This document shows positions 1 to 8,300 of a stretch of DNA of 14,088 bases, one piece after another (the stretch's first letter is position 1; each line of letters opens with the position of its first letter). The notes beneath the pieces are model-generated. The model worked only from the letters and a program-made list of their open reading frames with translations. It was not told the DNA's origin and searched no databases. Source of the stretch: Planctomicrobium sp. (lineage in GTDB: Bacteria; Planctomycetota; Planctomycetia; Planctomycetales; Planctomycetaceae); the NCBI GenBank assembly GCA_018659505.1, contig JABJMI010000527.1:1-14088 (forward strand). Direction: 5' to 3'. The position numbers were made by a program, and so were the translations under genes.

Positions 1-1
1 A

Positions 2-577
2 GCCGATCAATCGCCAAACACAAGAAATGTTAAAGGCAAAGTCAACGGGATTATGGCTTATCAAGGCATGGGACCCTCACCAGAATCGATTCAAGGCAAA
101 GGTTGGGTGAATATTGTCCCGGCAGCGATTATGGATTTGCCCGCTTTCACACAGATGTTCGCCCTGATCAATTTTCGCCCGGTGCGAAATACAGCCTTCA
201 ACTATGCGTTCGGAGAGTTCGGGATTAACAAGGGGCGGTTTGAGTTTTCTCGCATCGAACTCAGAGGAGACGCACTCGGACTCGATGGCAAAGGAGTCGT
301 TGGATTCAGCGCAGGCAGCCAGTCCCTCATCGACTTAACCTTTGACTCGCGGACAAATAATCAAGTTCCTGTGATCGGCAAAATCATCGATGGTCTCGGA
401 AGTAAGTGGATCAGGGTCCAAGTCACCGGAACAGTTGAAAACCCAAAACCAGAAATAAAAACCAGAATTGGTCCTCTCGATGACATTTTTCGTGAATTCA
501 ATAATAATATGGAGAGAGGACAAAATATTCGACCACCACTCCGCTTCGGTGCTGCGAAAGAGAAGAATGGTTTTTGA
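2..577 (+). CDS. AsmA-like envelope protein, C-terminal part (5' end outside window)
   Basis: The frame is open to the left edge, so this is the last 191 residues of a longer protein; the first internal ATG (position 53) is probably not the start. The visible part has the pattern of the AsmA/TamB-like C-terminal region seen in large planctomycete envelope proteins: a 'GKGWVNI' strand, a 'DLPAFTQMFALINFRP' helix, a 'NTAFNYAFGEFGINKGRFEF' strand pair, then 'IELRGDALGLDGKGVVGF' and a closing 'VQVTGTVENPKPE' segment. Proteins of this class are usually anchored by an N-terminal helix and act in the periplasm or outer envelope, in lipid or outer-membrane homeostasis; the exact role here is unknown. 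The last 40 residues are polar and probably disordered. The family call rests on pattern recognition, not alignment. No terminator is obvious after the TGA. Confidence 0.7.
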   Translation, partial: ADQSPNTRNVKGKVNGIMAYQGMGPSPESIQGKGWVNIVPAAIMDLPAFTQMFALINFRPVRNTAFNYAFGEFGINKGRFEFSRIELRGDALGLDGKGVVGFSAGSQSLIDLTFDSRTNNQVPVIGKIIDGLGSKWIRVQVTGTVENPKPEIKTRIGPLDDIFREFNNNMERGQNIRPPLRFGAAKEKNGF

Positions 578-952
578 GTCACGTTCTCGAGCAGAGCGAA
601 TTCCGATGCTCATCAATATTATCATAAGAGAACAAGTTCACCGCAGAGGCACGGAGAGAAAGGTCGGCAATCAACTGATTGAATCAATTTGAATCGAACT
701 CATCATGCTCGACATCGCACAAATAATATCGAAAAACATGGCTAGCTTCGCATCGTTTTTCATTCCTCCGTGTCTCAGCATCTCTGTGGTTAATAAAATA
801 CGATGAATACCATCTACAAAAATTAGTCGAAGAAACAATCATAAGTGAATCTTGTTCATTCTTATCCGTTCTCCCCTTTAAACTTTCGGTTTTCTGTTTC
901 TCTTCTTAGACTCTAGGGAGAAGTCAGTGACACCTTTGAATAACGGGAAATT
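578..952. other. 375-base intergenic region with an inverted repeat
   Basis: No convincing coding sequence is present; the short open frames here lack plausible starts or protein-like composition. The region holds the inverted repeat pair at 637-794 and, near the right end, a purine-rich AGGGAG followed by a GTG that opens a 16-codon frame overlapping the start of ftr. I could not find a promoter for ftr with good -35 and -10 boxes at normal spacing, nor a terminator for the gene that ends at 577. Confidence 0.6.
637..794. repeat. Imperfect inverted repeat pair (CCRCAGAG...CACGGAG type), possible small mobile or dispersed element
   Basis: The left arm (637-657) reads TTCACCGCAGAGGCACGGAG. 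The reverse complement of the right arm (766-794) reads TTAACCACAGAG, then eight extra bases ATGCTGAG, then ACACGGAG. The arms therefore share TT-ACC-CAGAG and CACGGAG in opposite orientation, about 108 bases apart. The interior contains a second hairpin, GAAAAACATG (731-740) against CATCGTTTTTC (751-761), with one bulged C at 754. From memory, 'accRcagagRcacRgag' motifs occur widely as non-coding repeats in planctomycetes and other environmental bacteria; copy number in this genome cannot be seen here. No open reading frame is enclosed. Confidence 0.55.
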
Positions 953-977
953 TTGTTGGCGGATTCATTTGAACTGA
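915..977 (+). promoter_or_regulatory. Shine-Dalgarno-like AGGGAG plus GTG minicistron overlapping the ftr start
   Basis: AGGGAG at 915-920 lies six bases before a GTG at 927, an ideal ribosome-binding spacing. That GTG opens a 16-codon frame ending in TGA at 975-977, out of frame with ftr and overlapping its first codons. The same AGGGAG is more than 30 bases from the in-frame ftr TTG at 953, too far to serve it directly. This could be a short upstream cistron translationally coupled to ftr, or the trace of a one-base indel that has moved the true ftr start out of frame. It may also be chance. Confidence 0.3.
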
Positions 978-1861
978 ATGGAGTAGAGATAGCGAACACC
1001 TTTGCAGAAGCATTCGCAATGAAGGGATCGCGTATCATTATTACCGCAGCCAATGAGAAATGGGCTGGCATCGCTGCAATGGAGATGTCTGGATATGCAA
1101 CGAGCGTGATTGCCTGCGATGCAGAAGTTGCTGTTGAACGAACACTTGAAGCTGATGAAACACCTGACGGTCGTGTTGGTGTCTCTGTGCTGGCGTTTGG
1201 TTTTGATCGAGATTCGTTAGCCAATGCCATTCAAGGTCGTGTCGGTCAATGTGTTTTGACGACCCCCACAACTGCCTGCTTCAACGGGATTGAAGATTGT
1301 CCGAAAGACAAACGTATCCAAATAGGCGGAGCGATTCGCTTCTTCGGGGATGGATTACAGTTTTCTAAGAAACTGGGAACACGTCGATTTTGGAGATTGC
1401 CGGTCATGGATGGGGAGTTTCTGTGCGAAGACCGTTTCGGCACTGTCACCGGAGTTGGCGGGGGCAACCTCATTATTTGCGGAACAACTCAAGCACAAAC
1501 ACTTAATGCCACAGAAGCTGCCGTAGCTGCTATGCAAGAAGTTCCGGATATCATCCTCCCGTTTCCTGGTGGAATTGTACGATCCGGAAGTAAAGTCGGC
1601 TCTCAATACAAGAAGTTGAAAGCAAGTACAAACGAAGCTTATTGTCCGACTGTGCGACCGCTGGCAGAATCCGATATCCCAGATGGCTGCAATGCTGTTT
1701 ACGAAATCGTGATCGACGGATTAAGCCCTGAAGCGGTCCAGGCTGCGATGAAAGCTGGTCTGCACGCCGCTGCCGGTTCTGAAGGAATTCTAAAAATCAC
1801 CGCTGGGAATTATGGTGGCAAGCTTGGCAAACATCATTTTTATCTGCGTGAACTCCTGTAA
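953..1861 (+). CDS. ftr: Formylmethanofuran:tetrahydromethanopterin N-formyltransferase
   Basis: This enzyme moves the formyl group between methanofuran and tetrahydromethanopterin in the cytoplasm. In bacteria it works in formaldehyde oxidation as the D subunit of the formyltransferase/hydrolase complex (FhcD). The 302 residues match the family's usual length of just under 300. Recognisable conserved blocks are ELNGVEIANTFAEAF (7-21), ETPDGR (69-74), RVGQCVLTTPTTACFNG (96-112), FPGGIVRSGSKVGSQYK (204-220) and NYGGKLGKHHFYL (286-298). There is no ATG: the first in-frame candidates after a TAA at 941 are ATT 950, TTG 953 and TTG 956, with CTG 974 immediately before the conserved NGVEI. TTG 953 is chosen by convention. 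No fhcA, B or C gene or other C1 gene is adjacent, which fits the scattered C1 genes known in planctomycetes. The function is secure; the start is not. Confidence 0.93.
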   Translation: MLADSFELNGVEIANTFAEAFAMKGSRIIITAANEKWAGIAAMEMSGYATSVIACDAEVAVERTLEADETPDGRVGVSVLAFGFDRDSLANAIQGRVGQCVLTTPTTACFNGIEDCPKDKRIQIGGAIRFFGDGLQFSKKLGTRRFWRLPVMDGEFLCEDRFGTVTGVGGGNLIICGTTQAQTLNATEAAVAAMQEVPDIILPFPGGIVRSGSKVGSQYKKLKASTNEAYCPTVRPLAESDIPDGCNAVYEIVIDGLSPEAVQAAMKAGLHAAAGSEGILKITAGNYGGKLGKHHFYLRELL

Positions 1862-1863
1862 AT

Positions 1864-1892
1864 TTCCAATCGGTAATTTAATACGATATAAT
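1864..1892 (+). promoter_or_regulatory. Candidate promoter with a perfect TATAAT, possibly giving a leaderless mRNA
   Basis: TATAAT occurs at 1887-1892, only five bases before the ATG at 1898. A weak -35 match (TTCCAA, 1864-1869) lies 17 bases upstream. Transcription normally begins about 6 to 8 bases after the -10 box, which would put the 5' end at or next to the ATG. No Shine-Dalgarno sequence precedes this ATG, in keeping with leaderless translation. In an AT-rich gap the match could be coincidental. Confidence 0.35.
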
Positions 1893-1897
1893 TTGAA

Positions 1898-3847
1898 ATG
1901 ACAAACTCGCCTACGGACAATGGTCCAAATGTTGCTTCACTTGTTGGGTGGTACGCTTTCTTCACTCTGTTGACGTTTGTCTGTGTGATCACGGCAAAAC
2001 TGATCAACACTGGTCCATTAAGTAGCGCCAACGATCGGTCCCGGTGGTGTACCGTTTATTCCCTGATTGAAGAGAACACTTACCAGATCGACGAGATTCG
2101 CCAAAGAAGTGGCTGGGATACCATTGATCTAGTTCGGCATAACGATCACTTCTATTCAACAAAGCCTCCTCTCTTACCGCGAATCGTGGCAGAGTATTAC
2201 CGAGTCATCAAATTAGCGACCGGTTTGAATCTGACTGACAATACTGATTCTGTGACCAATATCATTCTGTTCTTAATCAACATCATCCCGATGGCGATTG
2301 CGATGTGGCTGATGTTCAAGCTGATTCGCAGGTATTGCACAAATACGTTTGGGCAATTTTTCTTAATCACTGCCACCTGCTGGGGAACATTGCTGGTTCC
2401 GTTTCTTGCGGTATTTAATAATCACACGATTGGTACCACATTTATTATCTATTCGCTTTATCTTGCAATCACAATCGTCGCAGAGGAGAAAAAATGTTGG
2501 TGGCGGTTTGCAATTTGTGGACTGTGTGCAGCGTTTGGAGTCTGTAATGAATTGCCTGCTGCTGCGTATGGTCTTGCGTTGTTCTTTATTTTGTTGAAGA
2601 CTGATCCGAAGCGAACATTGCTAGCTTTTGTTCCGATGGCATTGATTCCGTTAGGAGGGTTTTTCCTCACGAATTATCATGCTACGGGGGGATGGAAACC
2701 ATTCTATCTTTACTATGGGACAGAGAAATACCGTTTTGTTTTTGATGGGAAACCAAGTTATTGGCTCGATCCTCAAGGAGTTGATCAGGCAAAAGATTCA
2801 TTTGCGGTTTACTTTATGCACTGCATGGTTGGGCATCACGGAATTTTCTCTTTGACACCGATCTTCCTAATCACGCTCGTGAGTTGGTTGACTCCGAATT
2901 TATGGTGGAAGTCGAAGTTGAAACCTTTTCACATTCTTGGAATCTTACTTTCAATCATTGTCATTGCGTTCTATATGACGAAGACAGAGAACTACAATTA
3001 CGGAGGAGTCAGCGTCGCACTACGTTGGACACTTTGGCTGACACCGTTTTGGTTGCTCATCATGCTTCCAATCATAGACCGCTTTGGGAACAGTCTTTTT
3101 CTGCGGATGCCTGCAATCTTACTTCTTTCAATATCACTCTTTTCTGCGTGGTACCCAGCGAACGCTCCCTGGACACAACCATGGATTTTCAAAGTCATGG
3201 AAAACATGGAAACCCAGGACAAAAAGAAATGGATTGACTATTCCACCCCTCGTCCAAAATTTGATCGCAAAGTCTATTCATGGATCGGAGCACTCCCCGA
3301 AGGTGATTTACAGCCCGATTACTGGATTGAGATAGTGACCCAAAATAGTGATGGGACAACTGGTTTCATTCGTTTGGAAGACGCAGGACCAACGGAAAAT
3401 GATGTACGCAAACTCATCGTGACAAGAAATGAATCAGCTAAAGTCTACTTGTTCGATGGTCGTAGAATGGAGAAAGGAAGTCCACCTGCGGGATACATTT
3501 CTAATGAGGACGGAACTGAAGTCACCAGGCAAGAGCTTGACTTCTTCCGAGGTGTCCCCAAACGCAGAGCTTATGGCAGTTCTCGAATTCGATACGTTGG
3601 AACGGGAATTCGCAAAGACGCCTTCAAAGCACATGTGGGTTATACTTACGTTGAAGTTCCAGATGAAGAAGGGAAAAGAAATCGGTATCAGCGTGACGTC
3701 TGGTTTAGTGAAGAAGTCCCCTTTGGTTTCTTTCAATTCGAAGATAAAGTGACTGACCTCGAAACGAAGTCTCTGTTGAGTCAACAGAATTGGAAACTCA
3801 AAGCAGCCGGAAAATTCCTTCCACGCATTGAAACTTTCTCCCAATAA
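1898..3847 (+). CDS. Polytopic membrane protein, probable GT-C type glycosyltransferase
   Basis: The protein has 649 residues. After a membrane helix at about 16-34 comes a polar loop with 'NDRSRWCTVYSL' (45-56) and 'YSTKPPLLP' (86-94). This recalls the first extracytoplasmic loop of GT-C enzymes (ArnT/PMT-like), where an acidic residue and a K-P-P-L motif are typical. Around ten further hydrophobic segments follow (roughly 120-140, 150-171, 176-195, 203-233, 240-258, 318-331, 344-360, 374-391, 401-417), with 'NYGG...ALRW' near 367-377, also common in such enzymes. The last 220 residues (430-649) are soluble and not recognised. GT-C proteins transfer sugars from lipid-phosphate donors outside the cytoplasmic membrane; donor and acceptor cannot be told here. 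ATG 1898 is the first in-frame start after a stop at 1874. The gene lies 36 bases after ftr in the same direction. Confidence 0.5.
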   Translation: MTNSPTDNGPNVASLVGWYAFFTLLTFVCVITAKLINTGPLSSANDRSRWCTVYSLIEENTYQIDEIRQRSGWDTIDLVRHNDHFYSTKPPLLPRIVAEYYRVIKLATGLNLTDNTDSVTNIILFLINIIPMAIAMWLMFKLIRRYCTNTFGQFFLITATCWGTLLVPFLAVFNNHTIGTTFIIYSLYLAITIVAEEKKCWWRFAICGLCAAFGVCNELPAAAYGLALFFILLKTDPKRTLLAFVPMALIPLGGFFLTNYHATGGWKPFYLYYGTEKYRFVFDGKPSYWLDPQGVDQAKDSFAVYFMHCMVGHHGIFSLTPIFLITLVSWLTPNLWWKSKLKPFHILGILLSIIVIAFYMTKTENYNYGGVSVALRWTLWLTPFWLLIMLPIIDRFGNSLFLRMPAILLLSISLFSAWYPANAPWTQPWIFKVMENMETQDKKKWIDYSTPRPKFDRKVYSWIGALPEGDLQPDYWIEIVTQNSDGTTGFIRLEDAGPTENDVRKLIVTRNESAKVYLFDGRRMEKGSPPAGYISNEDGTEVTRQELDFFRGVPKRRAYGSSRIRYVGTGIRKDAFKAHVGYTYVEVPDEEGKRNRYQRDVWFSEEVPFGFFQFEDKVTDLETKSLLSQQNWKLKAAGKFLPRIETFSQ

Positions 3848-3871
3848 AAGACATCATTTGCTGTTTTTCAT

Positions 3872-3891
3872 GTTGTTTCTTGAGAGACAAC
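3872..3891 (+). terminator. Hairpin 25 bases after the membrane-protein stop codon
   Basis: GTTGTTTC (3872-3879) pairs with GAGACAAC (3884-3891) across a TTGA tetraloop, giving eight pairs including one G-U in RNA. Its place just after the stop codon suggests a 3' end or terminator role. It lacks a following U-tract, so it is not a textbook intrinsic terminator. Confidence 0.3.
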
Positions 3892-3919
3892 CCGTTTCAA
3901 AGCTGTCAACATAGGATTT

Positions 3920-3940
3920 TTGCCCACAAGATGTGGGCAA
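3920..3940. repeat. Perfect 9-bp palindrome, TTGCCCACA-AGA-TGTGGGCAA
   Basis: TTGCCCACA (3920-3928) and TGTGGGCAA (3932-3940) are exact reverse complements around a three-base AGA. A run of T precedes the stem on the plus strand and none follows it. On the minus strand the hairpin is followed by A residues. It is therefore not an intrinsic terminator in either direction. It may be a REP-like dispersed palindrome or a protein-binding site upstream of the kinase at 4014. Confidence 0.55.
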
Positions 3941-4013
3941 CTAAACTTTGAATTCTCAATCACAAATTTTTCGCAAACGATTCCTTAGTTCGTGTCGTAT
4001 TTCTTGAAATCTC

Positions 4014-5267
4014 ATGACAGATGATCCCGACTCACTTGAAGGCGGCACGGAAGCTGACCTCTTTGGTCTCCCTCAGCGAGACGAATCGAGTGCGCGCGAT
4101 CCTCTGGAAGAGGTTGCTAGCCTTTACCTGGATAAACTGCGCCAAGGGGACACGATTGACCTTGATGAATTCGTCAACGGTTATCCTAAAATTGCTGATG
4201 ACTTGAAAGATTTCCTTTCTTTAGTCGGCGCTATGGAGGACTGGAAAGCGGAGAAAGAATTAGAGGTCGTTAAAACTCCGATGCCGGACGAGTTTGACAT
4301 TCAGCAACTCGGAGATTGTAAAATCTTGCGGGAAATCGCTCGCGGTGGAATGGGAGTCATCTTCGAAGCGGAACAACAACCGATCGGGCGCCGCGTTGCT
4401 GTAAAGTTACTCCCCTGGAAGTTCGGAACAGATTCTAAATGGAGTAAGCAGTTTCATCGTGAAGCCCGCATCGCTGCCCGGTTACAGCATCCTAACATCG
4501 TGCCTGTCTATAACTTTGGGGAACAGGATGGTCGATTCTTCTATGTGATGCCGTTAATTGAAGGCGTCGGATTTGATCACTTGATCACTCGCTTAAAGAC
4601 TGGAGAACCGGCAGTCGACATTGAAGATCTCATCACTGAAGTTCGCGGGGCTGGCTTTGGGACTACGACACCGTTCCAGACAGAGATCACCACGCAAACT
4701 CGCTTGTTCCGAAGAAATAATTGGTCCCAAATCGTGAAGCTCGCCACCCAAGTTGCCGGTGCGATGCGTTACGCGCATCGCCAAGGCACATTACACCGCG
4801 ATATCAAGCCTGCGAATCTATTGATTGATCGCTCTGGAAAAGGTTGGATCGCAGACTTCGGATTAGCACTTGGTCGCGAACGAGCGATGAGCCAGCAGCG
4901 TGGTCCCATGGCAGGAACTCTCAGGTACATGGCGCCTGAACAATTTGAAGGAGTCGTCAACGAACAAACCGATCTCTATTCATTTGGAGCGACGCTCTTT
5001 GAACTCTGTACTTTGCAACCAGCATTTGACGGAAAAAGTCGTACAGAACTCGCAGCACACGTTCAGCGAGCTAAGGTGGTCGCACCCCGTTCAATTAACC
5101 CTGAAATCCCCAATGAACTCGAAGCTGTCATTCTCAAGTTAATGGAACGAAATCCGGAAAAAAGGTATCAGAGCTCAGAAGATTTATACCATGACTTGAT
5201 TCAACTTCTCAGAAATTGGTCCAATAATTCTCGAGGCGCCTGGAGCCGTTTCAAGGATTGGTTCTGA
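4014..5267 (+). CDS. Soluble Hanks-type serine/threonine protein kinase
   Basis: This 417-residue cytoplasmic kinase has all the catalytic landmarks: a glycine loop IARGGMGVIFEA (108-119), ATP-binding VAVK with Lys131, helix-C Glu150, the catalytic loop HRDIKPAN (261-268, Asp263, Asn268), DFG (281-283), APE (307-309), the helix-F Asp320 and the late Arg384. An N-terminal region (about 30-78) with 'YLDKLRQGDTIDLDEFVNGYP' style residues resembles the short module that precedes many planctomycete kinase domains. Between hinge and helix E sits a polar, Thr-rich insertion of roughly 45 residues (190-237). No membrane segment or C-terminal sensor follows the kinase domain; the protein ends soon after it with a basic, aromatic tail. 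No Shine-Dalgarno is seen before the ATG. The gene converges on the large kinase gene. Substrates are unknown. Confidence 0.92.
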   Translation: MTDDPDSLEGGTEADLFGLPQRDESSARDPLEEVASLYLDKLRQGDTIDLDEFVNGYPKIADDLKDFLSLVGAMEDWKAEKELEVVKTPMPDEFDIQQLGDCKILREIARGGMGVIFEAEQQPIGRRVAVKLLPWKFGTDSKWSKQFHREARIAARLQHPNIVPVYNFGEQDGRFFYVMPLIEGVGFDHLITRLKTGEPAVDIEDLITEVRGAGFGTTTPFQTEITTQTRLFRRNNWSQIVKLATQVAGAMRYAHRQGTLHRDIKPANLLIDRSGKGWIADFGLALGRERAMSQQRGPMAGTLRYMAPEQFEGVVNEQTDLYSFGATLFELCTLQPAFDGKSRTELAAHVQRAKVVAPRSINPEIPNELEAVILKLMERNPEKRYQSSEDLYHDLIQLLRNWSNNSRGAWSRFKDWF

Positions 5268-5304
5268 ACCAACAAACAAGTCTTATTGCGACTTCTCTAT
5301 GTGC

Positions 5305-5342
5305 AAAATAAAAGCAAGGAGGAGTCATCGACTCATCCTTGC
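5305..5342 (-). terminator. Intrinsic terminator for the large kinase gene
   Basis: GCAAGGAGGAGTC (5314-5326) and GACTCATCCTTGC (5330-5342) form a 13-position stem with one mismatch and a three-base loop. Read on the minus strand the hairpin is followed at once by TTTTATTTT (complement of 5305-5313). It begins 25 bases past the TAA at 5368-5370. In the plus direction no U-tract follows, so it fits the minus-strand gene; it might still slow transcription arriving from the convergent kinase. Confidence 0.85.
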
Positions 5343-5367
5343 CGTATCGAAAAGGATCTCAAGACTC

Positions 5368-8300
5368 TTAAAGATCTAAATCAATCGCAGGCCAAAAGGC
5401 TACGTGACCATCACCACCGGAAGTGATGATGTCCCCTTTCTTCGAAACATCGATCGAGTTGATCGTCGCAGTATGAGGGTTTTCATTCTCAACTTTGTAG
5501 GATGTGAACTGGTCACCTTCTGGGATTTCGTCAGAATCAGCTTTCCGATCATCCCAGTCCCACTCAAGTAATGTGCCGTCTGTTCCGCCAGTGAGTAACG
5601 TGAACCCATCGGGACCAAACGCGATCGCTGTCGTTCCAGCCACCTGATCACTATTTCTATTAGGAGAATGATTGCCTTTGAAAATTGCATTTAGTAATGG
5701 AGGTTGACCATCACGCAGTGTCCAGATCGAGGAGAAACTCTCCAAAGTTCTTCCATCTTCAAGTAAGCGAACCCCACCGGCAGCAATCTGCTTCTCGTCG
5801 GCTGAAATTGCACAGCTATTGAATTTCACGTTGAATTCTTCAGGGAGTTTCAATTCGATCTCTTCAAAGATCTCTCCTTGTCGTTGGTAGAGATGTAAAT
5901 CACCAGCAAAGGTCGCTGCAATCAAGTTTTCGCTGGGAGACCAATTTAAGGATGAGGTCCATTGCAAACTTTTATCCCAAGGCGAGTCAGCGTCAGTCTG
6001 ATCTTCTGCAAGGTTGATCGTAACAGCAGGTTGAGCGGGAGGGTTCGATGCCTCATTCCGCTTCCAATCCCAATTCCACAGTTTAATTTTTCTGTCACCA
6101 CCTAAACTAAGAAAGTCGTACTTATCTGGCTTGTCAGTGAATTCAACTTCTTCAACGCGACCAGAATGTGCATCCGTAATCCGAATGATTGTACTTCCAT
6201 GGTTATTTGAGCGTTCATCACTAATAAAAATTCTTAGTGAATCACTCGCAGTGGCAACAAGCATTCGGTCAGATGAAAAATCGGCCGAATAAACCGTTTC
6301 ATGCGAGCGGAACTCAGCAAGATGGTCACCATCGCCAAGCTTCCAAAGATGAGCAACACGGCCATCGAAGGTGGCAATCTGCTCTTTGTTATCGGCATGC
6401 ATCACTGGCGAGAAAGCAATTTTGGATGCTGTCCCGGTTAAACCTTTTGGTTGATATTTGCGAGTGACCTTCCAGGTTTCAGTATCATAAAGCGAAAGCT
6501 CACTGACTAGATCATTTCCGAGAGTGGTAGTGGTAACTGGGTAAATGTGAGCGAGTGTTTTGCCATCAATTGACCAAGAAACGCCTTGGTCGAACTCACT
6601 TACGTTGACTGGCCATGGTTTAGAAAATAGATCTTTAGACTCTTGCGGAGTATCAACAGACCAGACAGTCAATCTGACAAGATTCTCCGTCTTACGATCT
6701 TGATTCCGACCTCCAGTTTTGACACTGACTGTTGAAAATTGACGCCGGTTCGGAGAGATTTTCAGTGAGATGATGTAATCATCGATGCCAGACTCGCGCA
6801 GGAATGCAAAACGAGGATCCTTAATCTCTTCTAAATCTTTTTGTTTGATTGTCCATCTTCGAACACGTCCGTCAAAGCCGGTACTGATGAGTTCGTTGTT
6901 ATTTAAGAACTCAATTCCTGAAATCTGATCGTTCTCATGCTGTCCGTTAATCTCGGCAATCACTTCAGCAGTCATCATATCCCAGACCACAATATGACCA
7001 CGACGGTCAGCAGTCACAATTGTGGTACTGTCAGGTGAAACGGCAATCGCAGTGATGAGTCTCTCGTGCATTCCACCAAACGTACGAACAGCATCTGGAC
7101 TAGGGTTTGATTCGAAATCTTTTGTATCCCAGACCCTGGCGACAAAGACAGGTCTAGAAACTAATTTCCCGTTCTCGTCGACTTCTTCTTTAGAATCTCT
7201 TGCGGAGGCAACGACCCAGCGTCCATCAGGAGAGACAGCCAGACCGAAATCAGAGGTCAGCATCCGAGAAACTTCACGTGCGTAACCATCTTCATCGATC
7301 GACGCATCCCAGACCGAAACAGCACCGAAGAAATCTTTTGTCAACAAGCGACTTCCGTCAGGTGGAAGGAACATAATTTCAGAAAGTTCTGGAATGTGCC
7401 CCTCTTCAAAAATGTTTCTGTCAGGCTCATAGAATCTCGATCTTCGACCACCAGCAATCATGACGGTCGCTTTATTTCTTGCAAAAACATGTGCTGCGCG
7501 ATCATCAGCCGCAACAATAATACGTTGACCATCTTGGCTGAATTTCGCAGATTCTGCTGAACGCGAAACAGGCCAACGTAAGACTTTCTCTTCAGAATCT
7601 TTCTCTTCAGAGGCTTCTTCGTCCTGGTAGACTGCAACTGATTGTAGTGCAGAAAAATCAATCACTGGCTTTATTTTCGAAGTGAAAGATTCCGCATCGA
7701 CTCGCGTGACAGAATCAGCAGACTTCGCTTGAACCTTGTCTTTCAAAAAAATTGGGACCTCAAAAAGTTTTTCACCTAAATTGGCTATGGACTTTTGATA
7801 CTCATCATAGTCAGGAAGATTCCAATTAACGATCGAATGTCCGCTCTCACGATTCCCTTGGTCTGTGAGACCAATTGCAAGCACATTATCTGAACCCGCA
7901 CCGACAAAAGAACATTGAAGCGGATTCGCAGATAGACCACCGATACGGTGCTCCTTCCATAGTTTTAGGTCATCACTCGGTTGGAATTCAGCATAGGTCA
8001 TTTCACCTTGGTTCCATTGCCAGAGCTCCAGGTATCCACTCTTCGTACCAGCGAGAAGTTGCTGTCCATCAGTGGAGAACTCAAAAGAAGTAATTGTTGT
8101 ATCGCACTCGACAAACGCACTTCCCTTGATTGGCTGATAGGGGACACCTGATGTGGTACGTTCGAAAACCTGGATATTCTTATCACCAATGCGAATAGCC
8201 ATGCGTTGATAGTCGCGCGAAACGATCAGCCCTTTCATTTCCTCTTGGCGTAGTTGTCCGGAACGTGAATCATCAAAGGCTTCATCGTTCTCCAGAACTG

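Noticed and set aside
927..977. 16-codon GTG frame as an independent gene
   Set aside because: It is too short and not recognisable. It is reported only as a possible regulatory or frameshift feature at the ftr start.
3434..3844. 136-codon open frame on the minus strand
   Set aside because: It lies wholly antisense to the C-terminal part of the membrane protein and has no recognisable domain or start signal.
3920..3940. Perfect palindrome as an intrinsic terminator
   Set aside because: No U-tract follows it on either strand; the T run precedes it on the plus strand.
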